A stretch of 64,000 bases of DNA from Mesorhizobium sp. 131-2-1 (lineage in GTDB: Bacteria > Pseudomonadota > Alphaproteobacteria > Rhizobiales > Rhizobiaceae). A program made the position numbers and the translations under genes. Each line of letters begins with the position of its first letter. Position 1 is the first letter of the stretch. This document shows positions 53,171-62,303 of this stretch, in pieces. Location: assembly GCF_016756535.1 (NCBI RefSeq), contig NZ_AP023247.1, positions 1,984,501-2,048,500 of the forward strand, read 5' to 3'. The notes below the pieces were generated by a model. The model saw only the letters and a list, made by a program, of their open reading frames with translations. It had not been told where the DNA came from and did no database searches.

Positions 53171-55327
53171 TCAGCTCCTCGCGATGGCGCCGCGGCGCCA
53201 GTCGCCGGCCTTCGACGGGACGCCTTGCATGGTGGTCTTGCCAGGCTGGACGCTCTCCTGCGCGATCAGCAGCGTGGCGCTGTGTTCCAATTGGCCGGCC
53301 CCGAGATGGCGTTCGATCAGCCCGGCCGCGTCGGATGCCTTCTCGGATAGGTTCAACGCGAGCAGCGTGAGATCGGCCTTGGCAAAGAGCTCCGGGTCCC
53401 AATCTTCTTCGCTGAAGGAGGGGGCGACCACCAGCACGAAATCGAAGGCATTGCCGGCCTCGGCCAGAATGCCGCGCAGGCCGTTGCGATCGCGCGATAG
53501 CGGATCCTGCCCGGCGGCCCGACCGGCCACAACCGTGCGGAGGCCGCTGGCACCGTCGATGAACATGCCGGAGCCGTATCCCGCGCGATGCGGCAGGTCT
53601 CCGACCTCGACCACGAGCACATTCTGCTCGGCTCGCTGCAGGCCGATCCCGACCATCGCGCCCGCGAGCCGCGCCTCGGCGCTGCTTTGCATCGAGGACA
53701 CCAGGAGCACGAAGGGTTTGGGGTGGTCGCTCAGGCGCTCGAGTATCTGCCGCATCAGCCTCAGCACGGCCAGCGAGAGCGCTTCGTTGCCGGTCTCAAA
53801 CAGCGACTTTCTCATCGCCTTGATGTTGGCGAGCGCCGTGCCCCCGGCAACTCCGGGCAAGCAGTATTCGCCGAAATCGGCCGGCGCGGGCTGCGATCGC
53901 GACCTGGCCTGCGCGCCGTCCTTGCCCGGCTCGACCGCCTGCGGGGCTTCCTGCAGCGGGCCAAGCGGGGCATCCTCCGGCCGGCGGACGGGGCCGAGCG
54001 TCAAAGCAAGACCGCATCCGGCCATGAGGCCCAGAAAGACACTCACCGGCAGCAGCAGGGTCGGCTTTGGCCAGGTTGGCTGCAGCGGCGGCGCGGCGGC
54101 GCTGATGGTGCGTGCCTCGGACGTCTGGACGCCCTGCAGCTGCGATGTTTCCTGCGCCCGTTTCAGGAAGTCGTCGAGCACAGTGCGGGCGGCCTGAGCC
54201 CTCGAGTCCAGTTGCCGCAACTGCACCTGCGCCAGGCTCGAGTCCTGGGACTGCTGGCGCAGGGAGTCGAGCTTGTCCTGCAGCTTTCCGGCATTCTGGA
54301 CGGCGAGATCGTAATTGGCCTTCAGCTGCTGTCGGATCCGCATCGCCTCGCCGGCCATGAGCCGGTTGATGCGGTCCAGTTCGGACCTCAGCCGTCCGAT
54401 CGCCGGATGGCGGGGCCCGTACATGGTTTCCAGATTGGCGAGTTCGGTGGCGCGCTGGTTGTAATCGTCGCGCAGATTGGCGGCCGCGTTGGAGGAGAGA
54501 ATCTCCGACAGCTTGGCCAGGCCGGCCGCGGAGGTGCCCGCCGCCAGGGCCTGATTGTATCTGTCCTTGGCCTTGTCGGCATCGCCCTGCGCGGCAATCA
54601 GCTGCGTTGTCAGCTGGTCGAGTTGCGATTGCAGCGTGCCGCCATCGTTCGGGTCGACGATCCTGTGCTGCGATTTGAAATCCTCGACGGCGCGCTCGGC
54701 GTCGCTGACGTCCTTCTGCAGGCCCTTGATCCTGTCGTTGAGCAGGGAATTGACATCGTCATTGGCCGTTTCCCGCTCGCCGGCGAGGCTCGCCTTGTAG
54801 CGGTCGACGATGGCGTTGGCGATGCGGGCGGCCTTCTCCGGCGACTGCGAGGTGAAGGAGACGTTGATCACATAGGTCAGCCCCTCGCGCTCGACCGACA
54901 CCGCCTTCTGGAAGCGCCGGAAGGCGGCATCCTGCGAGCCACTTCCGCCGAACAGGGACGTGATGCGCGAAATCAGGCCGCGAGACGAGAATTCGGGATC
55001 GTCCCGGAGCTTCTGGCTTTCGAAGACGGTGCCCAACAGGTCCTGCGATTCGATGACGAAGACCTGACTCGCGATGGCGGCGCTGTCGGAGCCGATGCCC
55101 GGGAGGACGTTGTTGAAATTGGTCCCGCGCGCATCGCGCGGGTCGATCAGCATCGAAGCGGTCGCGGTGTAGCTGGGGCTGGTCACGGCAAGGTAGAGCA
55201 CCGCCAGAAGCAGCGCGGCGCCGGTGATGGCAAGCACCAGCAGGCGGCGCCCCCAAAGGATGGTCCACAACGGTCCGATATCGAACAATGGCGGAAGAGC
55301 GCGATCGTCGATCCTGGCTGGCTTCAT
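53171..55327 (-). CDS. Wzz/ExoP-type chain-length protein with degenerate BY-kinase domain
   Basis: A 718-residue copolymerase. It has the N-terminal Wzz domain (first helix LLVLAITGAALLLAVLYLAV, then SPSYTATASMLIDPRDARGT), long coiled coils, and a second membrane helix near residue 430 (TLLLPVSVFLGLMAGCGLAL). The C-terminal cytoplasmic domain aligns with tyrosine autokinases but lacks Walker A: the expected GKT loop reads LLVSSMQSSAEARLAGAMVG. The Walker A' and B positions are also altered (VLVVEVGDLPHRAG, FDFVLVVAPSF), and there is no tyrosine cluster at the end. Probably controls chain length or export without kinase activity. Confidence 0.85.
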   Translation of the reverse strand: MKPARIDDRALPPLFDIGPLWTILWGRRLLVLAITGAALLLAVLYLAVTSPSYTATASMLIDPRDARGTNFNNVLPGIGSDSAAIASQVFVIESQDLLGTVFESQKLRDDPEFSSRGLISRITSLFGGSGSQDAAFRRFQKAVSVEREGLTYVINVSFTSQSPEKAARIANAIVDRYKASLAGERETANDDVNSLLNDRIKGLQKDVSDAERAVEDFKSQHRIVDPNDGGTLQSQLDQLTTQLIAAQGDADKAKDRYNQALAAGTSAAGLAKLSEILSSNAAANLRDDYNQRATELANLETMYGPRHPAIGRLRSELDRINRLMAGEAMRIRQQLKANYDLAVQNAGKLQDKLDSLRQQSQDSSLAQVQLRQLDSRAQAARTVLDDFLKRAQETSQLQGVQTSEARTISAAAPPLQPTWPKPTLLLPVSVFLGLMAGCGLALTLGPVRRPEDAPLGPLQEAPQAVEPGKDGAQARSRSQPAPADFGEYCLPGVAGGTALANIKAMRKSLFETGNEALSLAVLRLMRQILERLSDHPKPFVLLVSSMQSSAEARLAGAMVGIGLQRAEQNVLVVEVGDLPHRAGYGSGMFIDGASGLRTVVAGRAAGQDPLSRDRNGLRGILAEAGNAFDFVLVVAPSFSEEDWDPELFAKADLTLLALNLSEKASDAAGLIERHLGAGQLEHSATLLIAQESVQPGKTTMQGVPSKAGDWRRGAIARS

Positions 55328-55388
55328 TACCTTTCCCCTGCAGAGCCGCGGCGTCCCGACACCACTCTACACGGTCCAGTATTCAGGA

Positions 55389-55454
55389 CTAACGTTAGCC
55401 TTTCGTTAAGGTTACCGAGGTGCTTACGCGATTCATCTCGCGGTAACGGTAACC
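55389..55454. promoter_or_regulatory. Divergent control region with inverted repeats (Wzz versus Wzx)
   Basis: The 242-base gap between divergent Wzz and Wzx genes holds a perfect palindrome CTAACGTTAG (55389-55398), an inverted pair GGTTACCG (55410-55417) / CGGTAACC (55447-55454), and overlapping direct copies of CGGTAAC at 55441-55453. These symmetric elements suggest a regulator controlling both halves of the locus. No regulator gene of the locus is present nearby. Confidence 0.45.
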
Positions 55455-55569
55455 ATGCAGAGCGTTCGCGCTGGCGCGATTGCCGGCTTTTGCTCTATTC
55501 AGGGGCAGGTTTCAGCGTCGGCTCGCCTGCCGCGGGGGTTAGGCCAGTTGATTGCTACAGGGGCCGACG

Positions 55570-56964
55570 TTGAGTGAGAATCAAGCCGATCGCGACGCCG
55601 TGGCCGGGAGCGCCAGCCCCGCGGCCGGCATGCGCATGCCCATCGTGGCGCTCGCCAAGAGCGGCGCGGTGGCCGGCATCATCAAGCTCGCCAGCGCGGG
55701 CCTGTCCTTCCTGATGTTCGTCGCCGTCGCGATGGTGATGGACGGACGGCAGTTCGGCCTTTACAGCGCGACCTATGCCGGCGCCAGCCTGGTGTCCTTC
55801 TTCGCCTCCGTAGGACAACAGAGCACCGTGCTCAGGTTCTGGCCGCAATATGCCGGGCTCGGCGATCTCAACTCCGCCCACGGCATGATGGCGCGCGCCA
55901 TTCTCGTGGCGCTGGCGGGGCTTATCGGCTCCAGCCTGCTGATCCTCCTAGTCGGGTTCCTGCCGTTCATCGGCAAGGGCACGCCGGAATGGTTCTCGCT
56001 GTGCCTGGCCGCGGCGGTGCTGTCCTTCTCGCTCGGCTGGTCGGAGTTCACCTCCGGCGCCTTCCGGGCCAAGAACGCGCTGATCTCGGGCCTGCTGCCG
56101 CGCGATATCATCTGGCGCGCGGCGACGATCGGCATCCTTTTCGTCTGCCATTCCATGCGCGTCGAGATGAGCGCGGTCGAGGCGACCTGGCTGACCGCCC
56201 TGCTGCTCATCCTTTCGGTCGTGCCGCAAACCGTGCGCCTGGTGCGCGACACGGCGCGCGCCGAGCGTGGCCCCCTGACGGAAGGGCAGAAGCAGGAATT
56301 CAAGACGGTGACGCTTGGCCTGTGGGGCGTCACCTCGCTGCCGCCGGCGCTCGGGCAGGTCAGCACGCTGCTTGTGGCCATGATCCTCGGACCCGAGGCC
56401 GCCGGCGCGATCTTCGTCGCCGACCGGACGACGCGTTTCGTGGCGCTTGCGCTCAACGGCATCAACCAGGCGCTTGCGCCGCAGATCTCCAGCGCCTTCT
56501 ACAGCGGCGACAGGGCGCATGTTCAGCGCATCACCAGCCTCGCCGCGCTCGGCAGCTTCGCGATCGCGCTGTGCGTGCTCGCGGCATTCTGGATCCTGGG
56601 CGGCTTCATCCTGTCGCTATTCAATCCGGCCTATGCCACGCCGACCATGCGCGCCACGCTCGTCATCTTCGGCATCGGCGCGGCCTTCGGCACCGCTTGC
56701 GGTCCGATCGAGGTCCTGCTGCAACTGACCGGTCTGCAGCATGCGCTGTTCAAGGTGCTGGTCGTCGTCAACGCGCTCGGGCTCGGCGCCACCGCCGTGA
56801 CCACCTATTTCTTCGGGCCCATCGGCGCGGCCGTCAGCATCGCCGGCACGGTCATCGCCTGGACCTCCATTGCCGTGTTGATCGCCAAGCGTAGAATAGG
56901 CATCGACCCATCGATCTTCGGCTTTGCGATGGGAGGGCGGCGCCCGCTCCCCGCGTGGCGCTGA
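55570..56964 (+). CDS. Wzx-type polysaccharide flippase / oligosaccharide transporter
   Basis: A 464-residue inner-membrane protein with about twelve helices. It begins SGAVAGIIKLASAGLSFLMF, followed by FVAVAMVMDGRQFGLYSATY, a normal start for the MATE-like Wzx flippase family that moves lipid-linked repeat units. I choose the TTG at 55570 (AGGGG ribosome binding site seven bases before); an ATG at 55630 is possible. The next gene starts eleven bases after its stop. Confidence 0.85.
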   Translation: MSENQADRDAVAGSASPAAGMRMPIVALAKSGAVAGIIKLASAGLSFLMFVAVAMVMDGRQFGLYSATYAGASLVSFFASVGQQSTVLRFWPQYAGLGDLNSAHGMMARAILVALAGLIGSSLLILLVGFLPFIGKGTPEWFSLCLAAAVLSFSLGWSEFTSGAFRAKNALISGLLPRDIIWRAATIGILFVCHSMRVEMSAVEATWLTALLLILSVVPQTVRLVRDTARAERGPLTEGQKQEFKTVTLGLWGVTSLPPALGQVSTLLVAMILGPEAAGAIFVADRTTRFVALALNGINQALAPQISSAFYSGDRAHVQRITSLAALGSFAIALCVLAAFWILGGFILSLFNPAYATPTMRATLVIFGIGAAFGTACGPIEVLLQLTGLQHALFKVLVVVNALGLGATAVTTYFFGPIGAAVSIAGTVIAWTSIAVLIAKRRIGIDPSIFGFAMGGRRPLPAWR

Positions 56965-56974
56965 AAGGGCGTAT

Positions 56975-58069
56975 GTGAAGATCATCCAGGTTCAGACCCA
57001 GGCCGAGGCCGCGGGCGCGCAACGTATTTCCGACATGGTGAGTGAAGGCCTGCGGGCACGCGGGCACGATGTGCGCACCGTTTTCATGTACCGGAAGACT
57101 GACGCCTTCGACGGCGATCCGTATGCGGATTTCATCCTTGCCGAGCGCCCGGGAGGATTGCCCGGACAGGTCCGCGCAGCCATCGGCCTTGCGGCCTATC
57201 TGCGCGCGGCGCGGCCGGATGCCGTCATCTCCTATCAGCACTACGGCAACATATTCGGCACCATCGGCGCCCGGCTGGCCGGTGTCCGGCACATCGTCGC
57301 CAACCAGAGCGGCGCGCCGCAGACCAAAGGGGTGATGGGCCTGCTCTCGCAGATCGACAAGGTGATGGGCATGTCGGGGCTTTACCAGGCGAATGTCGTC
57401 AACTCGGCCTGGACGGAAGCCCAGTTCGATCGCTATCCGCGATCCTACCGGCGGCGGATCCGGCGCATCGATCACGGCGTCCCCGCACCGCAGGGAGACT
57501 TCGACAAGGTGGCGGCGCGCGCCGCCTTCGGCTTGCCCCAGGATGCATGGCTTGCCGTCTCGTCCGGGCGCCTGACGCAGATGAAGAACCAGATCGCTCT
57601 TGTCGGGGCGCTCGCGCACCTTCCGGATATCCATGTGGCGCTCGCCGGCGTCGGACCGGAGCGGGATGCGCTTGTCGATTTTGCCGGGAACCGGGGCATT
57701 GCGGACCGGCTGCATGTGGTCGGCGAAGTGCCCACGGCGCGCATTTTCGAGTTCCTCGCGGCTGGCGACGCCTATGCGTTTCCGTCGACGACCGAGACCT
57801 TTGGTCTTGCCTGCGTCGAAGCGGCGATCTCCGGTCTGCCGGTGGTGTCGAACGACCTTGCGGTGATGCGCGAGGTGCTGACGGCCGAGGATGGCGAAGC
57901 GGCGGCGATCTTCGTCAAGGCCGATGCCGAGGGCATGGCCGGGGGCCTTGCCGAGATGATCGCCAGGCCGGAACTCATGGCCAGGCTTTCCGCGGCGGGA
58001 CGGCGGCTCGGACAGAAATATTCGCCGGCGCGGATGTGCGCGGGTTACGAGGCGCTACTGCTTTCCTGA
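56975..58069 (+). CDS. Glycosyltransferase family 4 protein
   Basis: A 364-residue GT-B fold transferase. It starts VKIIQVQTQAEAAGAQRISD (GTG at 56975) with a glycine-rich donor-binding loop near the N-terminus. The C-terminal nucleotide-sugar site is visible in WLAVSSGRLTQMKNQIALVG, VALAGVGPERDALVDFAGNR and the FPSTTETFGLACVEAAISGL motif with the conserved Glu residues. Retaining activity is expected. It ends overlapping the convergent GINT1-like gene by 15 bases. Confidence 0.9.
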   Translation: MKIIQVQTQAEAAGAQRISDMVSEGLRARGHDVRTVFMYRKTDAFDGDPYADFILAERPGGLPGQVRAAIGLAAYLRAARPDAVISYQHYGNIFGTIGARLAGVRHIVANQSGAPQTKGVMGLLSQIDKVMGMSGLYQANVVNSAWTEAQFDRYPRSYRRRIRRIDHGVPAPQGDFDKVAARAAFGLPQDAWLAVSSGRLTQMKNQIALVGALAHLPDIHVALAGVGPERDALVDFAGNRGIADRLHVVGEVPTARIFEFLAAGDAYAFPSTTETFGLACVEAAISGLPVVSNDLAVMREVLTAEDGEAAAIFVKADAEGMAGGLAEMIARPELMARLSAAGRRLGQKYSPARMCAGYEALLLS

Positions 58070-59539
58070 GCGCTTTCGCACTGCCGCGATCCCGTCGATC
58101 ACCTCCAGCCTGCCGGCGCGGTTGAGCGTGTGGATCTTCGGGTATGGCCAGTCGCCTTGCGGGTCGACCGGCCGCGGCTGCGAAAGCCGCACCGTCCGCT
58201 GGTCGAGCTCCAGCAATTCGGATAGGCCGAGCCCGCCGCCATAGCCGAGCGTCCCGTCCTGGACAGGGAGCAGGACACTACCCTCCCGATTGCGGATGAA
58301 AGCCCCACCGGGGCGGGCCATGCGAAGATCGATCAGGACAGGGTTCATGGGATGCGGCTTCCACGGGCCGGACAGAGCGGGGGCGGAGAAGACCACAAGC
58401 GTGTCGGAAGTGCTGCCGTGGCCGTCGCGGTCCGTTGCGAACAGCCAAAGCAGCCCGCCATGCTCGAGCAGCGTGGCGTCGGAGATCTCACCTTCGACCA
58501 GCACCGTCTCGGCGATCCAGCGGTCCGGGAAGCTGGACCCGCGATAGAGGGTGAGCCTGCCGCCGGCGCTGGCCTCGGGCAGCATCCAGATGGCGCCGTC
58601 GCGCTCGAACACCTGCGGGTAGGAGAGGTGGTGCGGCTCCTCCAGCACGACCCTCGGCTTTTCAGGGACGCCGCTCGCATCGAATGGAACGACGGAGATC
58701 ACGGCCTTGCCGGTCGCATGAGGGTAATCCTCGACGAAGAGGAATGACCGTCCCCGCCACTGGAACGGGAAAGGGTCGGCGTAGAAATGGTCGCCCGGAT
58801 CAGGCAGGACCGACCAGCCGGTCCCGAGCCGGCCCGTCTCGGCCACGCCAGGCGCATCGGTGAAGCGGTAGCCGACGCGCCAATGCGCATGGCGGTAGCC
58901 GACGCGCCGTATGGCCTCCCGGCCAAGCCTGGGCAGCGCGGAGCCCAGATAGGCGGAGGCGAAGCCAAACGCCGTTGCCTTGCTGCGGTATCGGTCGTCA
59001 GGCGTTCCATCGCTATGGAAGGGCCGGCCTTTGGCGAAGGCCCGCGCGATCGAAACGATCAGGGTCACGGCGCGGGCAAGCACATCCTCGGCGCCAAGTG
59101 CCGCCGATTCCCGCTTGTCCACCATCGGCAGAGCCCGGCCCACCACCGTCTTGCCGTCGAGGACGGCCTCGATCACTGGCAGCCTGCCGGCCGCGACCGC
59201 TATCGCCGCCATGAGGTCAAAGCGCGAACCGTCGAACAGAAGGCCAATTGTTGGGATGTCCGAAGGTGCGGCGTTGCCGGCAAGGTCGAGCCTCAACGCG
59301 GCGGGCCGGCCGCCGGATCGTGCCTCGATCTTGCCTAGAGGTGCGCCGAGGCTGGGCCCCTTCCGTCGAAACAGGCGCTGCTCGAAGGCAAAGGCGGCCT
59401 TTGCCGCAGCCGGCCATGCGGCCGCTTCGGGTTGATGCAGCACAGCCACATCGTGACCGTCAGCGCCAAGCCGCTCGATGACGAGCTCTTGCCATCGGCG
59501 AGGGGCGGATTGCGGAACAATCACATCGATCGAGACCAT
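58055..59539 (-). CDS. Protein with GINT1-N-like five-bladed propeller domain
   Basis: A 494-residue protein. The C-terminal 270 residues contain the blocks YADPFPFQWRGRSFLFVEDY, HHLSYPQVFERDGAIWMLPE and GLLWLFATDRDGHGSTSDTL, which match a beta-propeller domain first annotated at the N-terminus of plant glucosamine inositolphosphorylceramide transferases. The first 230 residues look like a formyltransferase-like or Rossmann domain (MVSIDVIVPQSAPRRWQELV). No catalytic residue can be named with confidence. ATG at 59539 is chosen. It may transfer or modify a sugar; function is inferred from the locus. Confidence 0.7.
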   Translation of the reverse strand: MVSIDVIVPQSAPRRWQELVIERLGADGHDVAVLHQPEAAAWPAAAKAAFAFEQRLFRRKGPSLGAPLGKIEARSGGRPAALRLDLAGNAAPSDIPTIGLLFDGSRFDLMAAIAVAAGRLPVIEAVLDGKTVVGRALPMVDKRESAALGAEDVLARAVTLIVSIARAFAKGRPFHSDGTPDDRYRSKATAFGFASAYLGSALPRLGREAIRRVGYRHAHWRVGYRFTDAPGVAETGRLGTGWSVLPDPGDHFYADPFPFQWRGRSFLFVEDYPHATGKAVISVVPFDASGVPEKPRVVLEEPHHLSYPQVFERDGAIWMLPEASAGGRLTLYRGSSFPDRWIAETVLVEGEISDATLLEHGGLLWLFATDRDGHGSTSDTLVVFSAPALSGPWKPHPMNPVLIDLRMARPGGAFIRNREGSVLLPVQDGTLGYGGGLGLSELLELDQRTVRLSQPRPVDPQGDWPYPKIHTLNRAGRLEVIDGIAAVRKRSGKQ

Positions 59540-59832
59540 GTCATTCCCGTTCGCGGTTGTATTGGTGCTCGGGCTGCGGACACTCGAAAACAAATGGCTT
59601 GGCCGAAAAAGCTTACCTTGCAGTTACACTTGAAATCCGCATGCGTGATTTGCGGGAAAATAAATCTCGACTGCCCCGGCCCGATCCTGCGGAACGCAGA
59701 ATGCATGACAGATTTGCAACCGGCGTCCGAACTCTTGCATATACCAAGTTTCTAACTTTCCTGCGATTTGCCTTGACGCGGAACGCGAGACGTCGTCGAT
59801 AGATCGGGCCGCTGTCTGCGGGTTCGGATCAT
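59540..59832. promoter_or_regulatory. Divergent promoter region, GINT1-like gene versus acyltransferase
   Basis: A 293-base gap between divergent genes, richer in A/T than the coding DNA around it (for example GGGAAAATAAATCTCG). Small open frames pass through but none has codon use or a start site like a gene. It should hold both promoters. No clear palindrome was found by eye. Confidence 0.45.
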
Positions 59833-60996
59833 ATGTTTGAAGTCACTGCCGAGGATTCCTTCGACTTCCGCTCGACGGAATATGCCGAGTTGTTCGCCAA
59901 CTCGGCGGCAACGGCATTTCAGCACCCGATATGGCTGGCGCAGCTCTATGAGCGGATCGTCCGGCAGAGCTCCGCCACGCCGCTGATCATCGTCGTGCGC
60001 GCCGGTCCTGGCGGAAAGCTTGCGATGGTTCTGCCACTGGTCAGGCGTCGATACACGCTGCTCAAGGTCGTGGAATTCGCCGACATGCGCGTCTCCGACT
60101 ATGTGTCGCCGGTCACCGATGAGGAGACCCTGTCGCGCATCCTGGCCGATAGCCGCACCGTCACGGCGATCCGCAAGCTGTTGCGGCCTTATGACCTGCT
60201 GCGCATCGGCAAGCTGGCGGATCGCTCGCTGGCCATGGAGCGCCTGCTCGGCATTGAAAAGCGCGAAAGCATGGGCATGAGCGCCTATTCCAGCAAGCTG
60301 GAGCCGACATTCGCCTCCTGGCGGGAACATCAGCTCGACCAGTCCTACCGCAAGGAGCTCGACAAGAAATCCCGGCAGCTCGGTCGAATGGGGGAGGCGC
60401 GCTTCGAATGCGCCGAGACCATTGACACCATCCGCACCACATTCGACGCGCTCAAGATCTACCGCGGCAAGCGGTTCGACGGGAGCAACGGCCCTGCTGA
60501 CCTGCTGCAACAGCAGTCGTATTTCGATTTCTATCTGGCCGTAGCGACAGAAGGATGCGACGGCTTCGCGCGCACCTACACGTTCTGGATGAACGACAGG
60601 GCGATCGCCGGCGCGCTTGGGCTTGCGCATAACGGCTCGCTTCTCGTCATACTCGGCGGCTTCGACGAGGCCGGCTACAGGAAGCAGTCAATCGGCAGCC
60701 TGCTGTTCGAACAGATCGCGCGCGACTGCATCGCGCGCGGCGACCATTCCCTCGACTTCACCATCGGCGACGAGCCCTACAAGCGCATCTTCGGCGGCCG
60801 GCCGTCGCCAATGTGGCAGATCTTCCGGGCGGGGAGCCCGCTCGGCTACGCGGCGCATTTGACGGTGGAGAAACTGCCTGCGGCCAAGGTGCTGGCGCGG
60901 CGCGTGCTGCACGGCGAGAGGGCTGCGCCCAATCGCGTGGTCGTATCGCCGGTTGCCGCTGACGAGGAATTGAGTCCCGAAGTCCGAAAAACCTGA
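59833..60996 (+). CDS. BioF2/CelD-type GNAT acyltransferase
   Basis: A 387-residue protein of the group often annotated as cellulose-biosynthesis CelD/BcsL acetyltransferases. The N-terminal part has AFQHPIWLAQLYERIVRQSS; the C-terminal GNAT core includes TYTFWMNDRAIAGALGLAHN, LLVILGGFDEAGYRKQSIGS and LDFTIGDEPYKRIFGGRPSP. These enzymes are thought to acylate surface polysaccharides or lipid-linked sugars. No signal peptide. Convergent with the FAD gene (80-base gap). Confidence 0.82.
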   Translation: MFEVTAEDSFDFRSTEYAELFANSAATAFQHPIWLAQLYERIVRQSSATPLIIVVRAGPGGKLAMVLPLVRRRYTLLKVVEFADMRVSDYVSPVTDEETLSRILADSRTVTAIRKLLRPYDLLRIGKLADRSLAMERLLGIEKRESMGMSAYSSKLEPTFASWREHQLDQSYRKELDKKSRQLGRMGEARFECAETIDTIRTTFDALKIYRGKRFDGSNGPADLLQQQSYFDFYLAVATEGCDGFARTYTFWMNDRAIAGALGLAHNGSLLVILGGFDEAGYRKQSIGSLLFEQIARDCIARGDHSLDFTIGDEPYKRIFGGRPSPMWQIFRAGSPLGYAAHLTVEKLPAAKVLARRVLHGERAAPNRVVVSPVAADEELSPEVRKT

Positions 60997-61076
60997 AGCG
61001 CGTCGCGCTCGGCCGACTGTCTACAAAAGCACGGGCTGGATGGTCGGTGTGGTTTGCGGTCTCGGATCAGCCCGCA

Positions 61077-62303
61077 TTACGTCGCGGCTTCGAGCCTCGG
61101 CCTTCCCAGCCCGCGCAGCCTGGCGGCGAAACGGGGGCTCAGCCTGTTGATCCCATGCATGATGCGGCGGCGGCTGAAGTGGAGCTGCCGCCACGCGCGC
61201 CAGCGCAGGTCATTCTCGATCGTCAGGCTACGGCGGAAGTCCGCCAGATGAAGCCCGCGCGCATCCATCGCGAGCTTCGCCGGGTCGCCGTAGAAGGTCG
61301 CGATCTTCGCGGCCGCCATGCCTGGCGAGGCCATCCATTGCGGCACGTGCACGTTGCACAGGCGCTCGACGTCGGTGAGCAGACGGCTGACGCCCGTTCC
61401 GGCCGCGGGGCAGGATGTCTGATAGGCGTCGCCGATCAGGACGACGCCGTCTTTCACGCAATTCTCGGCGACGGTGATGTCGGTCAGCCAGCTCTCGACC
61501 TTGTCCATGACCTCGAAATCGCCGAATGCCTTGACGAGCCCGGGCAGGGTGTCGATCAACGTTTCCCTGGGCCGCTCGCGCAAGGCCTTCACCCAGGGGT
61601 CACGATGATCCCTGAAGACAAATAGATTGGCGCGCGTGACGTCGGCGGCCGGGAATAGGTTGAGATAGTCGATGCCGTCCGAGGTCCGCTCGCCATAGTA
61701 GGTGAGCGCCGGATGCTTGAAGGGGCTGGTCCCCGCCGGGCGAAGGTTGAAGCCGAAGGTCAGCGACTGCCGCTGGTGGACGAACCGGCGCTCGATGCCG
61801 AGGTCGCGCTTCAGGATGTCGCCCATGCCGGTGGCGAGCACGAGTAGCCTGGCGGTGACGTCGCCTTGTCCCAGGATCGACACGCGCTGACGGTCCGTTC
61901 CCGCCTCCAGAGCGTTGACCCGGCCAGCGATGAAGCGGACGTTTTCGGGCAGTTCAGCCCGCATGGCGCCGACGAGGTCATCGTAGAAGATGCCGTAGTG
62001 CCGGGCATGCGTGCGGTCGAGAAGACGCCCCCTGCGGATGTTGACGATCTCATCGAACGCGACGGCCGCGCTGGCCAGCCTGTCCAGAAGGCCGATGCGG
62101 CGCAACTTTTCGATCTGGTCGCCGGCGATTTTCTCGACGCGGAATTCCCTGGGAAAGACGGGATAGCGGTCGACTAGCGTGACCTGATAGCCTGCACGGC
62201 CGAGCACGTTCGCCGCCAGCGTGCCGGACAGCCCGCCGCCGACGATGACGATCTCCGAGTCGACCCCCGCTGGCAGCGGAGGGCGGGACTGATCGACGGT
62301 CAT
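61077..62303 (-). CDS. FAD-dependent oxidoreductase in polysaccharide locus
   Basis: A 408-residue flavoprotein. The N-terminal FAD motif is EIVIVGGGLSGTLAANVLGR, later LLVLATGMGD (NAD(P)/FAD Rossmann) and GVVLIGDAYQTSCPAAGTGV, the GD motif typical of monooxygenase/geranylgeranyl-reductase-like flavoproteins. ATG at 62303 overlaps the upstream WecB-like gene stop (ATGA), so it is coupled to that transferase. Substrate unknown; it could modify a lipid carrier or a sugar. Possible alternative is a halogenase-like enzyme, but no halogenase-specific motif is visible. Confidence 0.82.
   Translation of the reverse strand: MTVDQSRPPLPAGVDSEIVIVGGGLSGTLAANVLGRAGYQVTLVDRYPVFPREFRVEKIAGDQIEKLRRIGLLDRLASAAVAFDEIVNIRRGRLLDRTHARHYGIFYDDLVGAMRAELPENVRFIAGRVNALEAGTDRQRVSILGQGDVTARLLVLATGMGDILKRDLGIERRFVHQRQSLTFGFNLRPAGTSPFKHPALTYYGERTSDGIDYLNLFPAADVTRANLFVFRDHRDPWVKALRERPRETLIDTLPGLVKAFGDFEVMDKVESWLTDITVAENCVKDGVVLIGDAYQTSCPAAGTGVSRLLTDVERLCNVHVPQWMASPGMAAAKIATFYGDPAKLAMDARGLHLADFRRSLTIENDLRWRAWRQLHFSRRRIMHGINRLSPRFAARLRGLGRPRLEAAT

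Noticed and set aside
59557..59802. Small open frame in the divergent gap
   Set aside because: No ribosome binding site, no codon bias like the neighbours and no recognisable motif.
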